Of a stretch of 64,000 nt of DNA, positions 1 through 11,451 are shown piece after piece. Both the position numbers and the translations under genes were made by a program. How positions within the stretch are numbered: position 1 is the stretch's first letter; each line of letters begins with the position of its first letter. The notes below the pieces were generated by a model. It saw only the letters and a list, made by a program, of their open reading frames with translations. It ran no database searches and had not been told where the DNA came from. Origin of the DNA: Xylaria sp. FL1777 (taxonomy: Eukaryota > Ascomycota > Sordariomycetes > Xylariales > Xylariaceae); the NCBI GenBank assembly GCA_022578965.1, contig MU400507.1, forward strand, positions 682,001 through 746,000, written 5' to 3'.

Positions 1-2640
1 ATAAGTCCTTAATAACATTATATTATTTATAAATATATAACTAGTAATATACTTTAATAAATTACTAGCAAAAGCAAAAGTTCGTTATAGCTTTTTTAAG
101 TTAAAAATAGCTTATTTAATTTAAGCTTTAAAGAAATTATACATAATAATATATTTAAACAAGCGCTTTATAATAATCTTAATAAACTATTTAGCAATAA
201 AAAAAATAATTAAGCAAATTAGCTTAAAAATAACCGCTATAAACTATATAAATAAAAAGCTAATTAACTTGTTAATATATTTATTATTATATAAATTATA
301 TATATATTATTTATTAAAACAACTAAATTATATACTTAATGCTTTAAACTATTTATAAAGTGTAATAAATATAATAAACGCTAAAAAAAAACTAAAGCAA
401 TTAAATAAACTAGCTATATTAAACATAATATAAAACAATATAAACTTAGTGTTTTATATAGTTATATTTAAAGCTATAATAAATAAATCTATGTTTTAAA
501 ACTTTAAAGCAATATATAAAACTAACTATAAGTATACTAAGGTTTTAAAAAACATAAAAAAAATAGCTAATAAAAATATTAATACTTTTTTTAAGCTTAG
601 CTATTTTTTTAACTTAATATTAAACAAGCTAATTTATAATACTTATAAAAGCATTAAATAGCTATATATATTATATAACATAGTTAAAAAAGTACTTAAA
701 ATAGCTTATAATAAAAAGCATTACTACAAAATAAAAAAAATAATATATATATTAAAGCTATAACGTGGTTCACATGCGAGTCGCGCATTTAAGCGAGTCG
801 CGCACTTAACCTTGATGTGTTTAATAGCATAATATCGTATATAAAGGTACTTGCCCCACTTTAGCTATAACTCTACGGAAAAAAATCGGAAAAATACCGG
901 ACTTTTTTTATTGTAAATATAATTAAAAATAAAAATATAGGTCACCAATTAGATTTTTAATATCGTTTGACCTTTATGCTTAAACAAAAAACCGCGCTAA
1001 AATTTAGCGTAGTTTTCATTTTAACTATAAAGGTCAAGAGATATTAAAAAAGTAATTGGTGACCTATATTTTTATTTTAAATTATATTTACAATAAAAAA
1101 GGTCCGGTATTTTTCCGATTTTTTTCCGTAGAGTTATAGCTAAAGTGGGGCAAGTACCTTTATATAGAAAATAGGTGTAATAGTACGCCAAGCTAACATG
1201 CGCAATTCGCTTGAATGCGCGACTTGCATATAAACCACGTTATTTAATAGTTAATAAAACTTAAATAATAAAGAAATATATTAAGCATTATAACATATAT
1301 AACTTAAACTAAATAAATAAATAATAATTAATTAATAGCTTAAAGCTAATTTAACTTAAAAAATACTTGTTTATATAAATAATAACTATTGATTTTATTA
1401 TAAAATTATTATTAATTAAAGCTAAAAGTACTTTATAATAGCTAAATAAAAACAAATTATATTATAATATATATAATGTAATAATAATAGCTATTTATTA
1501 TGCTTTTAAACGTAATTTTCTTATTTTTAAAAATAAAAAGTATATAGCTAAAAAATAAAAAACAGCAATAATTAAACAATTATTATTAAGCAATTAAAAA
1601 ATTCTTAAAGGCATTATTTTAAACTAAAATAAAAAGTTCACTTTAAAGTTTTAGCAAAAAATATAAAAAGCCTTAAAAACTAAACTATTAATAATTATAG
1701 CATATTACCTTTAAGCTAATAATTTTTTTAAACGCAAAAACTAAACTATAAAAATTGCTTTTAAGTTTTATAACTTTATTAATTTAAAAGCAAACTAAAT
1801 AAACATTATATTATCTTTATAATAAAACTTAAACGTAGTATATTTAAAAGCAACATAATTTATACTATATAAATTATTATTTAAATTTAAACTTTTTAAA
1901 GCAATAAAAACTATTATAAATGTTAAAAATCTAAAGTTATTTAAAAATATTTAATTTTTATAAAACTACTTTTATTAAAATGTTTACTTAGTTTTAAATT
2001 TTGCTTAAACTATTATTAAACAAAAGTATAATGTAAAACATTAGTTCATAAAGTATAAAAAAAGCAATAAAATGTATTTATAACTATATAAAAAATATTA
2101 TTTGCTTAAAAAGCCTAGCTAAAAGTTTTCGTAATAATAATTAAGTTTTTAAGTAATTAAAAAAAAAATTAGCAATTTAGCTTATAAATTAAACTTCTTT
2201 AATAATTATACTATTTATTTTATTATTTTAGTTAAGCATTTATGTTTAATACTTAAAAAAAAAAATCCTTTTAAAAAAACAGTTTTATTATTAAAACTTA
2301 TAAAAGCTAAACAAAAAAACTCAAACAAAAAAAAAATAATATATATAAAATAAAAACTATTCTTAATTATAAACTAAATTAAAAAAAAAGTAATTACAAT
2401 TACTTTATTAAGTAAAAAAAATAAAGCTATAAATATAACAAATAAAAAACAAAATAATAGTTGCATTATAATAAAAAACTAATTAAAAAGTACTAAAAGC
2501 GCAATAAACTTTGCTTAAATATATAAGCTAAAATTACTAATTAAGTTCTTTAAAAACAAAAGCAACCTTAGAAAACAAATTAAAAAAAGTAAAAAAAATA
2601 AAAGATTAAATAAGCTATTAATATAGAAGTATTAAAGCTG
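1..2640. repeat. AT-rich, RIP-like gene-free block
   Basis: The sequence is overwhelmingly A and T with scattered single C and G bases, has no open frame worth calling, and changes abruptly to ordinary composition near position 2640. In fungi such blocks are usually old transposon copies mutated by repeat-induced point mutation and packed as heterochromatin. Hand counting on positions 1261-1680 gives 31 C residues, 27 of them after a purine and only 10 followed by A, so CpA is under-represented relative to CpT (19). No transposase or reverse transcriptase is legible. No telomere repeat is seen at the left edge. That this is RIP is inference from composition. Confidence 0.8.
761..1243. mobile_element. 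Foldback / MITE-like inverted repeat element
   Basis: The two halves of this segment are reverse complements of each other around position 1001-1002. Both ends read TAACGTGG inward, so a TA target duplication with ACGTGG termini is possible, as in Tc1/mariner-type MITEs. The inner arms (about 838-960 and 1045-1167) are nearly identical, while the outer 75 bases are more diverged. The left outer arm holds the 12-mer GCGAGTCGCGCA twice (776-787 and 793-804). It encodes no protein. It is the only GC-containing island in the AT-rich block. Family assignment is inference. Confidence 0.75.
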
Positions 2641-3280
2641 CTAAAGTTAGCAGCCTTTTTCGTGTAGCCGGCATTTTAATACAACCCTATAAAAGTGTAT
2701 CGATATTCTGGCTTATCCTATAAAGCTAGTGCGTAGCTTGCCTATAAAGCTGTGCGTTGCCCCGAACTAGCATGGTAGAGGCCACCTAACCTAGTGGGGC
2801 CACCTACACACATAGATAGAATTATTCTGCGGACTGGAAGTTATAACCTTTCTTCCTTCGACATTATTCCAATATACACCTTTTCTATCCATACCCCTAG
2901 AGACACCTATCACTACTGTAGTGTAGGATCTCTTGATCACCATAATCACTCTCATATGTTTCTACCCTAGACACCTGGTTTTCGAATTGCTCACATACCT
3001 AGTGTAATCTAAAACCGTCCGAACGAAGCAAGAGATTCTTTTTATAGACTTGATGAGTTATTGAAGGGGGCAAAGATCAGACATGTAGCTTTAATCCGAA
3101 ATAGGGGGGAAAGAAGAGCAAAGAAAAGTGCTGTAGTTATCTCGATACTTTGGATAGCATTATGAACATGCAGCTATATTCACTTACCAATTTTATGTTA
3201 GTACTAGGTGGGCTTTTACAAACACGTCAAAACAATAGAAAAAGAGAACAAGGAGAACAAAGAGAGTGTGGCCTTGTCGT
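2640..3280. repeat. Transition zone, possible degenerate LTR-type sequence
   Basis: Composition returns to normal here but no gene is seen. The stretch around 2690-3000 contains a short imperfect duplication (CCTATAAAGCT at about 2710-2720 and 2740-2750), pyrimidine-rich runs, and phrases such as TAGACACCTGGTTTTCG that resemble fungal retroelement long terminal repeats. A purine-rich tract lies near 3105-3127. No second LTR copy or polymerase gene is present in the window, so a solo or degraded LTR is only a suggestion. The segment also serves as upstream region of the ankyrin-like gene. Confidence 0.25.
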
Positions 3281-3528
3281 TAACTAATGTACCTTTATTG
3301 CTGTTACCAGCCAGTTTCAGCCCTGAAACACTACCACGTTCGCCATGTGCTTGCTCTCTTTGAAGCTTGGCCAGGATTAACTGTGAAAGCGGATATCAAA
3401 CCTTATATGTTAAGATCATCAACACAGTATTTTGTATGCCAGAAAGGATTACCACATGGTTGGCTCAAGTATATAGTACAACAATTATTCCAACCAAATA
3501 TAGGTGAGTTATAAATCCACGTTTTAAC

Positions 3529-4878
3529 ATGGATCCGCTCTCTCAGCCGATCAGTCGGTTGACAAGAATGCGCAAAAGGGTGCATTTCAAGCGCGATAGT
3601 ATACTCGAAGATGTACGAATTATCGAGACCCAACAACCCTATCCACAACATCACCAGCAGCACCAGAACCAACAGCAAGAACGTACCCGTCACCGGCAAC
3701 GTAAGTTGCCTCACGACGTACCTAAAGGAAAGGATAAAGCTCTCGATCTCGATGGGATACCACCCCTCTTCCGCTGCAAGTCCCGCTCTGAGATTCGCAA
3801 TGTGATTAATGCCGGCAAAGGGACCATTGCAGACATTTTTCAGGGGTATAATGCACTTCATTGGTATTGCAACGCGAAATCTACCAGCCCAGGAATCATC
3901 CAGCAGCTTCTTCACTTTGGTATTGATATAGATGCTGTAGATAAACGAACGCACACTCGTGATGGGCCTATCATTCGACATACAGCCCTAGGATACGCAT
4001 GCCGTAATGCCAACGTGAAAGCCATTCACACCTTACTCCGTAACGGCGCCGATCCATGCGGCCTCGCGAAAGCAGAGCTACCCAAGAAAGATATCCGTGG
4101 TATCCCCATCGTATATCCCAGCCCTTTGCAAGAACTCCTCTGCCAGCCTATTCACGGTCCTCGACCGGGAAAATGTCCGTGGACTTATCACCTGAGCGAG
4201 GAAGATGAAGAGAAAGATGGCTACCTGGACGAAAACGACCCAGAGAGACTTCCTGAATTCCGCGCCCTCACCAGACTGTCTAGAGTACCCTCAGAAAATC
4301 AACCCTTATGCCAGAGTTGCGCGGCTGATTTCCACATCTGGGAGCCGTGGCCGAAGACAGAGGAGGAAAGGACAACAGCGCGCGAAAGACGACAGGCATG
4401 TTACGACAATCAGATCACGCTCCTAGGAAACAGACTAAAGACATGTGTGCAGCTGCTCCTCAACTACAACAATTCGGATCCCCCGATTGCCTTCCCCGAG
4501 CGCGACGACCCGCACCTATGGCCGGGACTAGACTATCTCCTGGAGACGTTCTGGCGCTTCTTCTACCCTCTCGCGATCTGCGGGGTCGGGCCCGAGGCCA
4601 TCTCGATCGAAGACTTCCCTGCGTCCCCTGAGCAATTGTCGCGTGTCCTTTCTCGGCCTGTCTTCGCCCCTTTCGGCGACATCTGTGACATGTTGGTTGA
4701 ATCCGCGGGATATGATGATGATGAAGGGTCGGCCATAGAGGGTGAAGCGCGCGGTGCTAATCGCCTCATATCGTTAATTGCTGGACACCCTGAGTTTTCG
4801 TCCTTTAGGCAAGGTGAGTACTTTGATGTTGATGCCCAGCTTCAGGAGCTGCTGTTGGACAGTTCGTCTAGTAATTAA
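3529..4878 (+). CDS. Ankyrin-repeat-like protein, function unknown
   Basis: Single uninterrupted frame of 449 residues starting at the ATG at 3529. Residues 36-56 are rich in Gln, His and Arg. Two ankyrin-like units are visible: residues about 106-137 (NALHWYCNA, then LLHFGIDIDAVD) and about 151-180 (TALGYACRNANVKAIHTLL, then NGADP). The C-terminal half has a CQSC pair near residue 265 and an acidic tail, without a family I recognise. Ankyrin units normally bind proteins. The gene lies next to the AT-rich block and GC rises along its length, which fits a fast-evolving or lineage-restricted gene. No intron is evident. A long antisense frame at 3403-3981 is taken to be a shadow. Confidence 0.7.
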   Translation: MDPLSQPISRLTRMRKRVHFKRDSILEDVRIIETQQPYPQHHQQHQNQQQERTRHRQRKLPHDVPKGKDKALDLDGIPPLFRCKSRSEIRNVINAGKGTIADIFQGYNALHWYCNAKSTSPGIIQQLLHFGIDIDAVDKRTHTRDGPIIRHTALGYACRNANVKAIHTLLRNGADPCGLAKAELPKKDIRGIPIVYPSPLQELLCQPIHGPRPGKCPWTYHLSEEDEEKDGYLDENDPERLPEFRALTRLSRVPSENQPLCQSCAADFHIWEPWPKTEEERTTARERRQACYDNQITLLGNRLKTCVQLLLNYNNSDPPIAFPERDDPHLWPGLDYLLETFWRFFYPLAICGVGPEAISIEDFPASPEQLSRVLSRPVFAPFGDICDMLVESAGYDDDEGSAIEGEARGANRLISLIAGHPEFSSFRQGEYFDVDAQLQELLLDSSSSN

Positions 4879-5108
4879 GTTGTTTCGGAAGTTGCCTTGA
4901 TACGCCTCGGCTCTTATCGTATATGCAATAGGTTCCGAAGTATCCTGTTTGGTTCTTATACCTCGATGGCTAGATAGGGGTTCTCTTAGTAAAATGTAGT
5001 AAGTATTAAGAGCAGGGACGATATTTTATGCTACGAATTCACTCTAAACACTGCGAGTCCTAGCGTGCCCTTACTTAAAATATATATAAAATCGATATAT
5101 AAACTACC

Positions 5109-7600
5109 TTACATGGGTTTTCCATAAGGATGAACGCAACGAGCCCACCCGCCTCTACCTCTCCTAACTGCGCCTGCGTTTTGAGCCTGACCTTGACCCG
5201 CAATTGGCTGACCGAGCCCACCACCCTCAACTCCCGGGACTCCTCCCTGTCCTCCTTGATTCGGCGGCACATCGTCGTCGTTATCCACGTCCATGAACGA
5301 CCCGGCGAACGGCACGGGGTCGCGGGGCGGCAGGGCAACTGGACTGACAGGTGCTGCTCCATCGGGTTGGGGCTTGATTGCAATTCCTTGGGCTGTGTTA
5401 TAAAAGTCAGGACAGAGTCTCGAAGTTCATCACCGTTCAGAAGTCATCATGTAGCTGGGGGCTTACGGTAAAATACAGGGACTGGTGGGTCTTTTAGGCC
5501 TGCTCCTAAAGTTCCTGGCGGACCGTCTGAGTTTGACTGGTTTGGAGGCTGCTGTAAATTGTTGTCCTGTGGAACATCGTAGAGTATTCTATTCATCCAT
5601 GCCAGTATTTCGCGGTCGGATTCCCCAGGGTATTGGTTCGTCACGTGTTTCACAACGAAGTCTTCGAGCGAGTCGAGTCGTGGCCGGTCCTCGGGGAGGT
5701 TTGCCTGACAGCGCATGATGACCGATAGTATGGACTGATCTACGCGGTTATATGCCCCAGAAGCTATATGAGCGCCATATGTGTAGTAATTCGCCTTGTT
5801 TTGTGGTGGAGATACTGAGCTTCTTGAGGGTCTTGGTGGTATCAATGGATAACATAATGTTACGAGGCATTCCATCACCTGCATTTGGTATGTTAGTTAG
5901 AGTACTGGTCTTTTTTGAACCTAGTATCATAAGCTTCATCAGCTTAAACGGTACTTACCAATCCTAAAGCCCATACGTTGGTGTGCGCGCCATAATTACC
6001 AGCAATTGTGTGAGTCTGAACTTGGTCACGATCTCTGGGGATATAATCCCAATCAGCACAGAATTGTTCCTAATTCCCGTGATAAGCGACAGATCACTAA
6101 TTAAGTGGCAAAATGAAGGTTTTCTTTACAGGCGCGAAAAACCCATGCTTGCCACGATGTCTCTTCAATTCATAGTATCTGTGCGGAATAATCAGTGATG
6201 AGATGCTTCGGCTCTGAAAATGTCGGCTCTTACATGTCTTCTTCATCAAGCTCGACCTCGGTCGCCAGCCCAAAGTCTCCCAACTATCTGTTTTTAGCCT
6301 TAGAAAACGACCCTCTCATATCATAGCTATATACCTTGAGTATGGGTGTGATCTGGTGTTCCTTTCCAGTGAGCCCCCCGATAAAAACTACATTGAACCT
6401 TTTAGTTCTGTGTGTTCTACTAGAATGGAGCACAACATACTATTCCTAGGATCCAGATCGAAATGCACTATCGTGCTTGGTTCGTCCTTGATATAATACG
6501 GAACGGTTTCTGTAATAGGGCCAGGGACACCATCGTAATCCTCATTCCTGTCTGGCGGAAACGCAAGGCCAATACACATTCGAACAACTGTAGCGTTATT
6601 AAGATGTATTAGTGTTGGTGACCATTATTAATATGTAACTAGAACTCGAACTTACGGCAGAGAAGAAAGTTCCAAAGGACTCTGTTTGGAATCTGCTCGT
6701 TATGCTCTCTCACTTTTGCGATGAAATTTGCAAGGTCACCATTCTCGAGTAACTCAAGGACGATCGCCGTTGGAGGCGGAGGGAGAGGAATAGTTCTATC
6801 CTCAGAATCGGATCTTGGTTTCTTACGGCGGGGCTGACCTGAGTTTCTGTCGTTGTTCGAGCTCCCCCTTTGACTTGGGGTCTCGCCTGTTATCTGGTTT
6901 TGGTCTTTGTCTATCAGTCCTTCGCCGTCTACATATTCGAGCTGGACGATATGCTCGCATCTTGCGTGATTCTATAATAACTATCAGTATGCTACTCGGG
7001 GGTCGTCAGAATGTCAATTGAAATTCACCATTACTACAACGCCACAAATCGAGAAAGAGATGTCAGCGCCAACAGTGCATTATGGTGGAAGCTCGAACAC
7101 GGAGGAGACCACATACAAGCGCCCACCTCAGTGTCGAGAGACTCTTCCTCGCCACTAAAAAGTGTCTTGACAACTACACCGCGAACTTTCTGCCCATTTT
7201 TATCGAGAACCTCAAATGCAGCCGCGAGACCATTTCCACCCCATCCAAGACAGCGGTGATATCTGAATAACTTCCCGTCATTTTTAGACGTCATGTAAGC
7301 CTTCAGCTCCTGAAGATCATTATAAGCGTTTTTAATTCTATTTTCTTCGTTTCTAAGTTCGTTTATGTCCTTAACCGAGTCGAGATTGATCTTATCTTGC
7401 CGGAACTGCCGGTATGGGTGTTGGTAATGTTGAAGCATATCTGGCGGCATGTAGACCACCGGCGCCTGTCCGCTCAGCGCCTCGAACGGCCTCGGAAGTC
7501 TGATTCGGCCATTATTCCAAGCGAGTCCTCGGCGATAGTTGCCGAAATTCACGTAGAGTCTATCGCGAAGCCGCTGGGCGGGGGTTCTCCTACCCGTCAT
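5109..7600 (-). CDS. Atypical serine/threonine protein kinase, nine exons
   Basis: Reconstructed exons, high to low: 7600-7127, 6971-6656, 6587-6441, 6387-6335, 6283-6234, 6178-6130, 6069-5959, 5878-5467 and 5392-5109. They total 1896 nt (631 aa) in one frame. A glycine-rich loop (LGWGGNG) and VVVK lysine lie in exon 1, the hinge LELLENGDL in exon 2, the catalytic loop HFDLDPRN in exon 3 (HFD instead of HRD), DFGLA in exon 5, APE split between exons 6 and 7, and the end of the C-lobe with a conserved RP in exon 8. The tail is rich in Pro, Gly and Gln and ends in a basic segment. All catalytic residues are kept, so activity is expected. This resembles fungal-expanded kinases with HFD loops; the substrate is unknown. 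Splice sites were assigned by eye. Confidence 0.75.
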
Positions 7601-8163
7601 CTTCGTATCATCCGCGATGTAACTTTTTCAGTGTAGTCTCATCGGGAACGTATAGAACACGCCAAGATAGCTGGAAAATAAGGGCTTTCTGTATCCCATA
7701 AGACACAATGAAGATATCCGATAGCTTTCAGACGCACTAGAAACTCCTTGTCTTAGCCAGTAGGCGAAGAACCGCATTCGGAACCCGGTTCAACAAAGAG
7801 GCCCGTACGAATATCGACAGGAGAAGGTCGCTGTAAAGTCCATCTGATAATTGAATCTGGGTCTAGGTTTATAGTGACTGCCATAATAGGTGCACATTCT
7901 TCTGCGACAGTACATCCCTCACTCGTGTATATTCATCATAAGATCAACCATGTCGCAAATCTATCCCCGCTATCCAAAGTCGATAACTCACAAGATAAGA
8001 ACTCTTAGTTATGTGCTCGGTTCCTTGCCAACGAGAAAAAATACCTCAACCGGTATCGCCTCGGCGAGCCTGGATCTCTGTGTATAAACCTATGCCTGTC
8101 GGGCACTATATAAGGGGGGCGAGGTATGGGAGGCACTCATGGTGCTCCTGCGCACGCGTCCTG
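7601..8163. other. Intergenic region, kinase promoter side
   Basis: This stretch separates the start of the protein kinase from the stop codon of the potassium transporter, both on the minus strand. It presumably holds the kinase promoter and the transporter 3' end. No coding frame, RNA gene or repeat is recognised. Confidence 0.5.
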
Positions 8164-11100
8164 CTATATCTCCTTAACAAAGCCAACCTCGACAAGTCGG
8201 TCCATCGCAAGCCTGAGGTTCGCAATCTTGGCTCGCGTATTGTCCCTGATGAATAGAAAAGTCTCAAGTATGAGTCGTCTGAAAATCGAGGCACCCATTC
8301 TAATTTTCATCTGTTCTTTTCCCACGACGTATGAGACTTTAGTAGCAAACGCGCGGTCCAGGCATGCTAGTTCCTGGCGTATCTTCATATCCTCGAGCTC
8401 AGCTGGTCCATTTTGGCGCTGTTTCCCCTTCTCATGATCCTCTGAGGGCTGGTTCTCACTTAAAGCGGTACTGCTGCCTTGGGAAACATCTCTCGCCTCG
8501 GGTGATTGGTTCTCGGGATTTTCGCCCGAGTCAGCTTGGCGTACTACGTACTTACGGATCTGTTCGTAGATTAGAGCCGCTAGATCTGGCGTGATCACTT
8601 CGTCCATGAATCCGTGGCGGACAACGAGCCTGTAGCAGCCGGGTATAGCTCCTAGTCGTGAAATTCGGTATCGCTCGCTCGATGGTACTGTGGGAGTTTC
8701 AACGGGGTGTAAGTGAAAGAAGACCATGACCTCAGGAACTGCTCCAAATTTCGTGACAAATTGTGTGAACCTGTGGAAGATAGAGAGTCAGCCGGTATGC
8801 TAACGAACGGGTTTCTTGCGTGATTTTGTGAGGACATGTGAAGCAGAAAGCTGGTGCAGGAGAATGGAAGTATCTAGAGCGCATACACAGTCGGTGTGAG
8901 AACACCCGTCTTGTCGAAGTATATACCGAAACCACGAATAGGGGTAACTGAGCCGCCTCCCCAGCGCATTGAGAGGAATAGTTTGTCGTCGGCACCTTTC
9001 TTTATAAGCTCATTAGGGCGGAACCGATCCTCTGCCTCGGCGCGCCATTGATTTTCCTTTCCGAAACGCCAAAGCAAGAAAATACTCGCTAGAACACCCG
9101 CGAGCGTAAGAGTAAACCAGGCGCCCTCGGGAACTTTGTTCAGAGCCGAGGTAAGGTAAAGGCCATCGTGAGTCGCAAAAAAGAGCCATGGAAGAAATAC
9201 ATAGTAGGGTGGTATACGCCACACAATGAGAGAAACAAGCGTTACAAAACATGTGTCGAAAAACGTTACAAATATGACACATACACTATCACGTATTAGA
9301 AATACCGAAAAATGAAGTCGTGGTATAGGATAAACGTACCCATAAGCATTTCCTAACCGTGTTGTATTGGAATAGATAGCTGTGACAAGAACTGTGCCAA
9401 CCAATAGGATCCAATTAAGGAAAGGGACATAAAGCTGGCCGTGGAACTTTGTGGATGTGTGGACAATTTTCATTTGAGGACAGTAGGATAGCTTCATCAG
9501 TTGGCTGACAAGCTAAAGGAGCGTTAGTAAAAGTGTTTATGGTACCTAACAATAGAAGGGATTACATGCCTGAAAGCAAGCGGTGATCATGGCTTGAGAG
9601 GCGACAATAGAGGCAAGGACAGCAACGACTAGACTCGGGTAGAGGAGTCCTGGTGGGACAGAGTTGAAGAAAGGATTGGAGTAAGCTTCTGGATGGACAC
9701 TGATAAATGCAGCCTGTCCTATGTAGGCAAGAAGTAAAGCAGGATAACAATAGCAGAGCCAGCTTATTTGAATTGCTCGCATGCTAAAGGCACCAACTTT
9801 ATCATAGAATGTCAGTAGTTTATCCTTAACTGCGAACGTCGAGACTAAAACGTGCAGAGATTGACTCTTAGTATTACTCACGGTCTGCAAATAAAGCCTC
9901 CACGCCAGTGAACGATAGTAAGATTCCACCAAGCATCTTCCAGGCTTCAGTCTTGCCCCTGATAAAAAAGTGTATAGCAAAGTAGGGCGAGAATGCCTTT
10001 AGGACAGAGTGGTCATAGTTAACTAGGTTGTAGATGCCAAAGGAGGCATTAAAAGCAAGCCAAAGGATAATGACCGGTGCGAAAGTGGTCGCAAGTTTGG
10101 TGAGTCCCAATGGTTGGATTGCGAAGAGCAGAATTAATATGCCGCTAGAGGTGCCAACTATAGTTGAACTGGTGATATCTGGTTTCACCACCGAGAGTCC
10201 TTGAATAGCGCTATGCGAGAGTCACAGTCAGTGATTACTACATTCAAAATGATCTGGTATTTATGGCACAACGAAGGGATTGCGTCAAGGATGAAGTAAA
10301 CCAACTCACCCAAGCACAGATTGTGCTGGTGTCACTGCACCACACGAGGTTAGTTTTCGGTATTATGATGGCGGTATGTAAACGTTTTAAGAGCTTCAGA
10401 GATTGTAACAAAAAGACCACTTATGTCTTCATCGTCTGAAAGTAACAAAAACAAGGAAATGACTCCGAATCACTTACGTATTCCGTCTGCGATGACCATG
10501 GAGACAGATAAGACTCCAATTGTCTTCAGAAGACCGCGGAGGAACTTGCTGCCCTCCATTCTCCTGCGCACCGCATGGTTACTAGGGTTTAAGTCCTGTG
10601 TCTTGTGGCGTTCCATCTTAACTAGGGCGGCTTCTCGAGGATCGCGATCAGTCAAGTTGGCCTAATGAACTCAGTCTTAGTAAACAGCTCGGAATGGCGA
10701 CCAGGTATTGTAATTGAAAACTGCTGTAATGACTTACATAACGTGTGAGCAAAGAGTAGCAACTAAAGGTGCCGCCCTCGCCCTGGTTGTCGGCGCGCAA
10801 CACGATAAGTACATATTTAAACGTCACCATAATCGTTAGAGACCAAACTGGAGTTTGAGTTAGCAATTGGCTATTATTTAGAGCTGTCGGATGGTAGGTT
10901 GGACCAGGGGTAGAATAGGGAGGCAAGGGGGTACTAACTGACGACTGAGAGCACTTCAACGAGGACGTCGTACGATGGTTGGGCGGAAAATGTACTCGAG
11001 AAAACATATAACGGGCTATTAATGTGACAATATTAGAACTCCGTGATGTTTAGCTTGTAAAACAGAGTCGACTTACCTGGTACCAATGTCTCCGTATATA

Positions 11101-11451
11101 GCACCAACAGACTGGTAAGCCAACCTTTACACCAGGACAACCCGTCAGCACCAACTTAAAAAACATCATTGTAGGATAGATGTTGGCCCATAGTCCGCAT
11201 GAGAAGGGGCTACGCTACCAGAGCAACGCTGTCCCCTTGAACACCTGTTTCTTCTTGCCATCTGCGCGGAGCCATTCGTCGTTCTCCTCCTCGACGTCGC
11301 CGGCTTCTTCGCTTCGGCGGTCCTGGAATGAGGCACTGCGAGTTCGCGACAAGCTGCGGGTGTTGTAAACCCCGCCGAGACTGTGTCGTTCAGACCTCTC
11401 CGGCTTGATTGGATGCACATCATCGTCAATGGTGATAGTTGGGGTGGCCAT
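8164..11451 (-). CDS. HAK/KUP-family high-affinity potassium transporter
   Basis: An 11-exon gene encoding a multi-pass plasma-membrane potassium carrier of the HAK/KUP/Kup family. Exon 1 starts at the ATG at 11449-11451 and gives a polar N-terminus ending [10 protein letters not shown]. Next come the diagnostic [17 protein letters not shown] (split over exons 2 and 3), [14 protein letters not shown] (exon 4), [14 protein letters not shown] (exon 5), VTPAQSVLG (exon 6) and [12 protein letters not shown] (exon 7). The central membrane segments continue with [21 protein letters not shown] and [10 protein letters not shown] before another intron. The cytosolic C-terminus begins at 8770 (acceptor CACAG) and carries [25 protein letters not shown] and [11 protein letters not shown]. 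Junctions at 8887/8770 restore the expected [12 protein letters not shown]. The gene appears intact. Fungal orthologues are induced by potassium starvation; regulation is not visible here. Confidence 0.9.

Noticed and set aside
1..2640. Telomere or centromere identity of the AT-rich block
   Set aside because: No TTAGGG array is present and the block is short here; composition alone cannot tell a subtelomere, a centromere or an interstitial RIP island.
3287..3514. 75-codon plus-strand frame before the ankyrin-like gene
   Set aside because: No family resemblance and it lies in the degenerate transition zone; it may be a retroelement scrap but cannot be supported as a gene.
3403..3981. 192-codon minus-strand frame
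   Set aside because: It overlaps the ankyrin-like gene in antisense, has no recognisable motif and lacks a partner exon.
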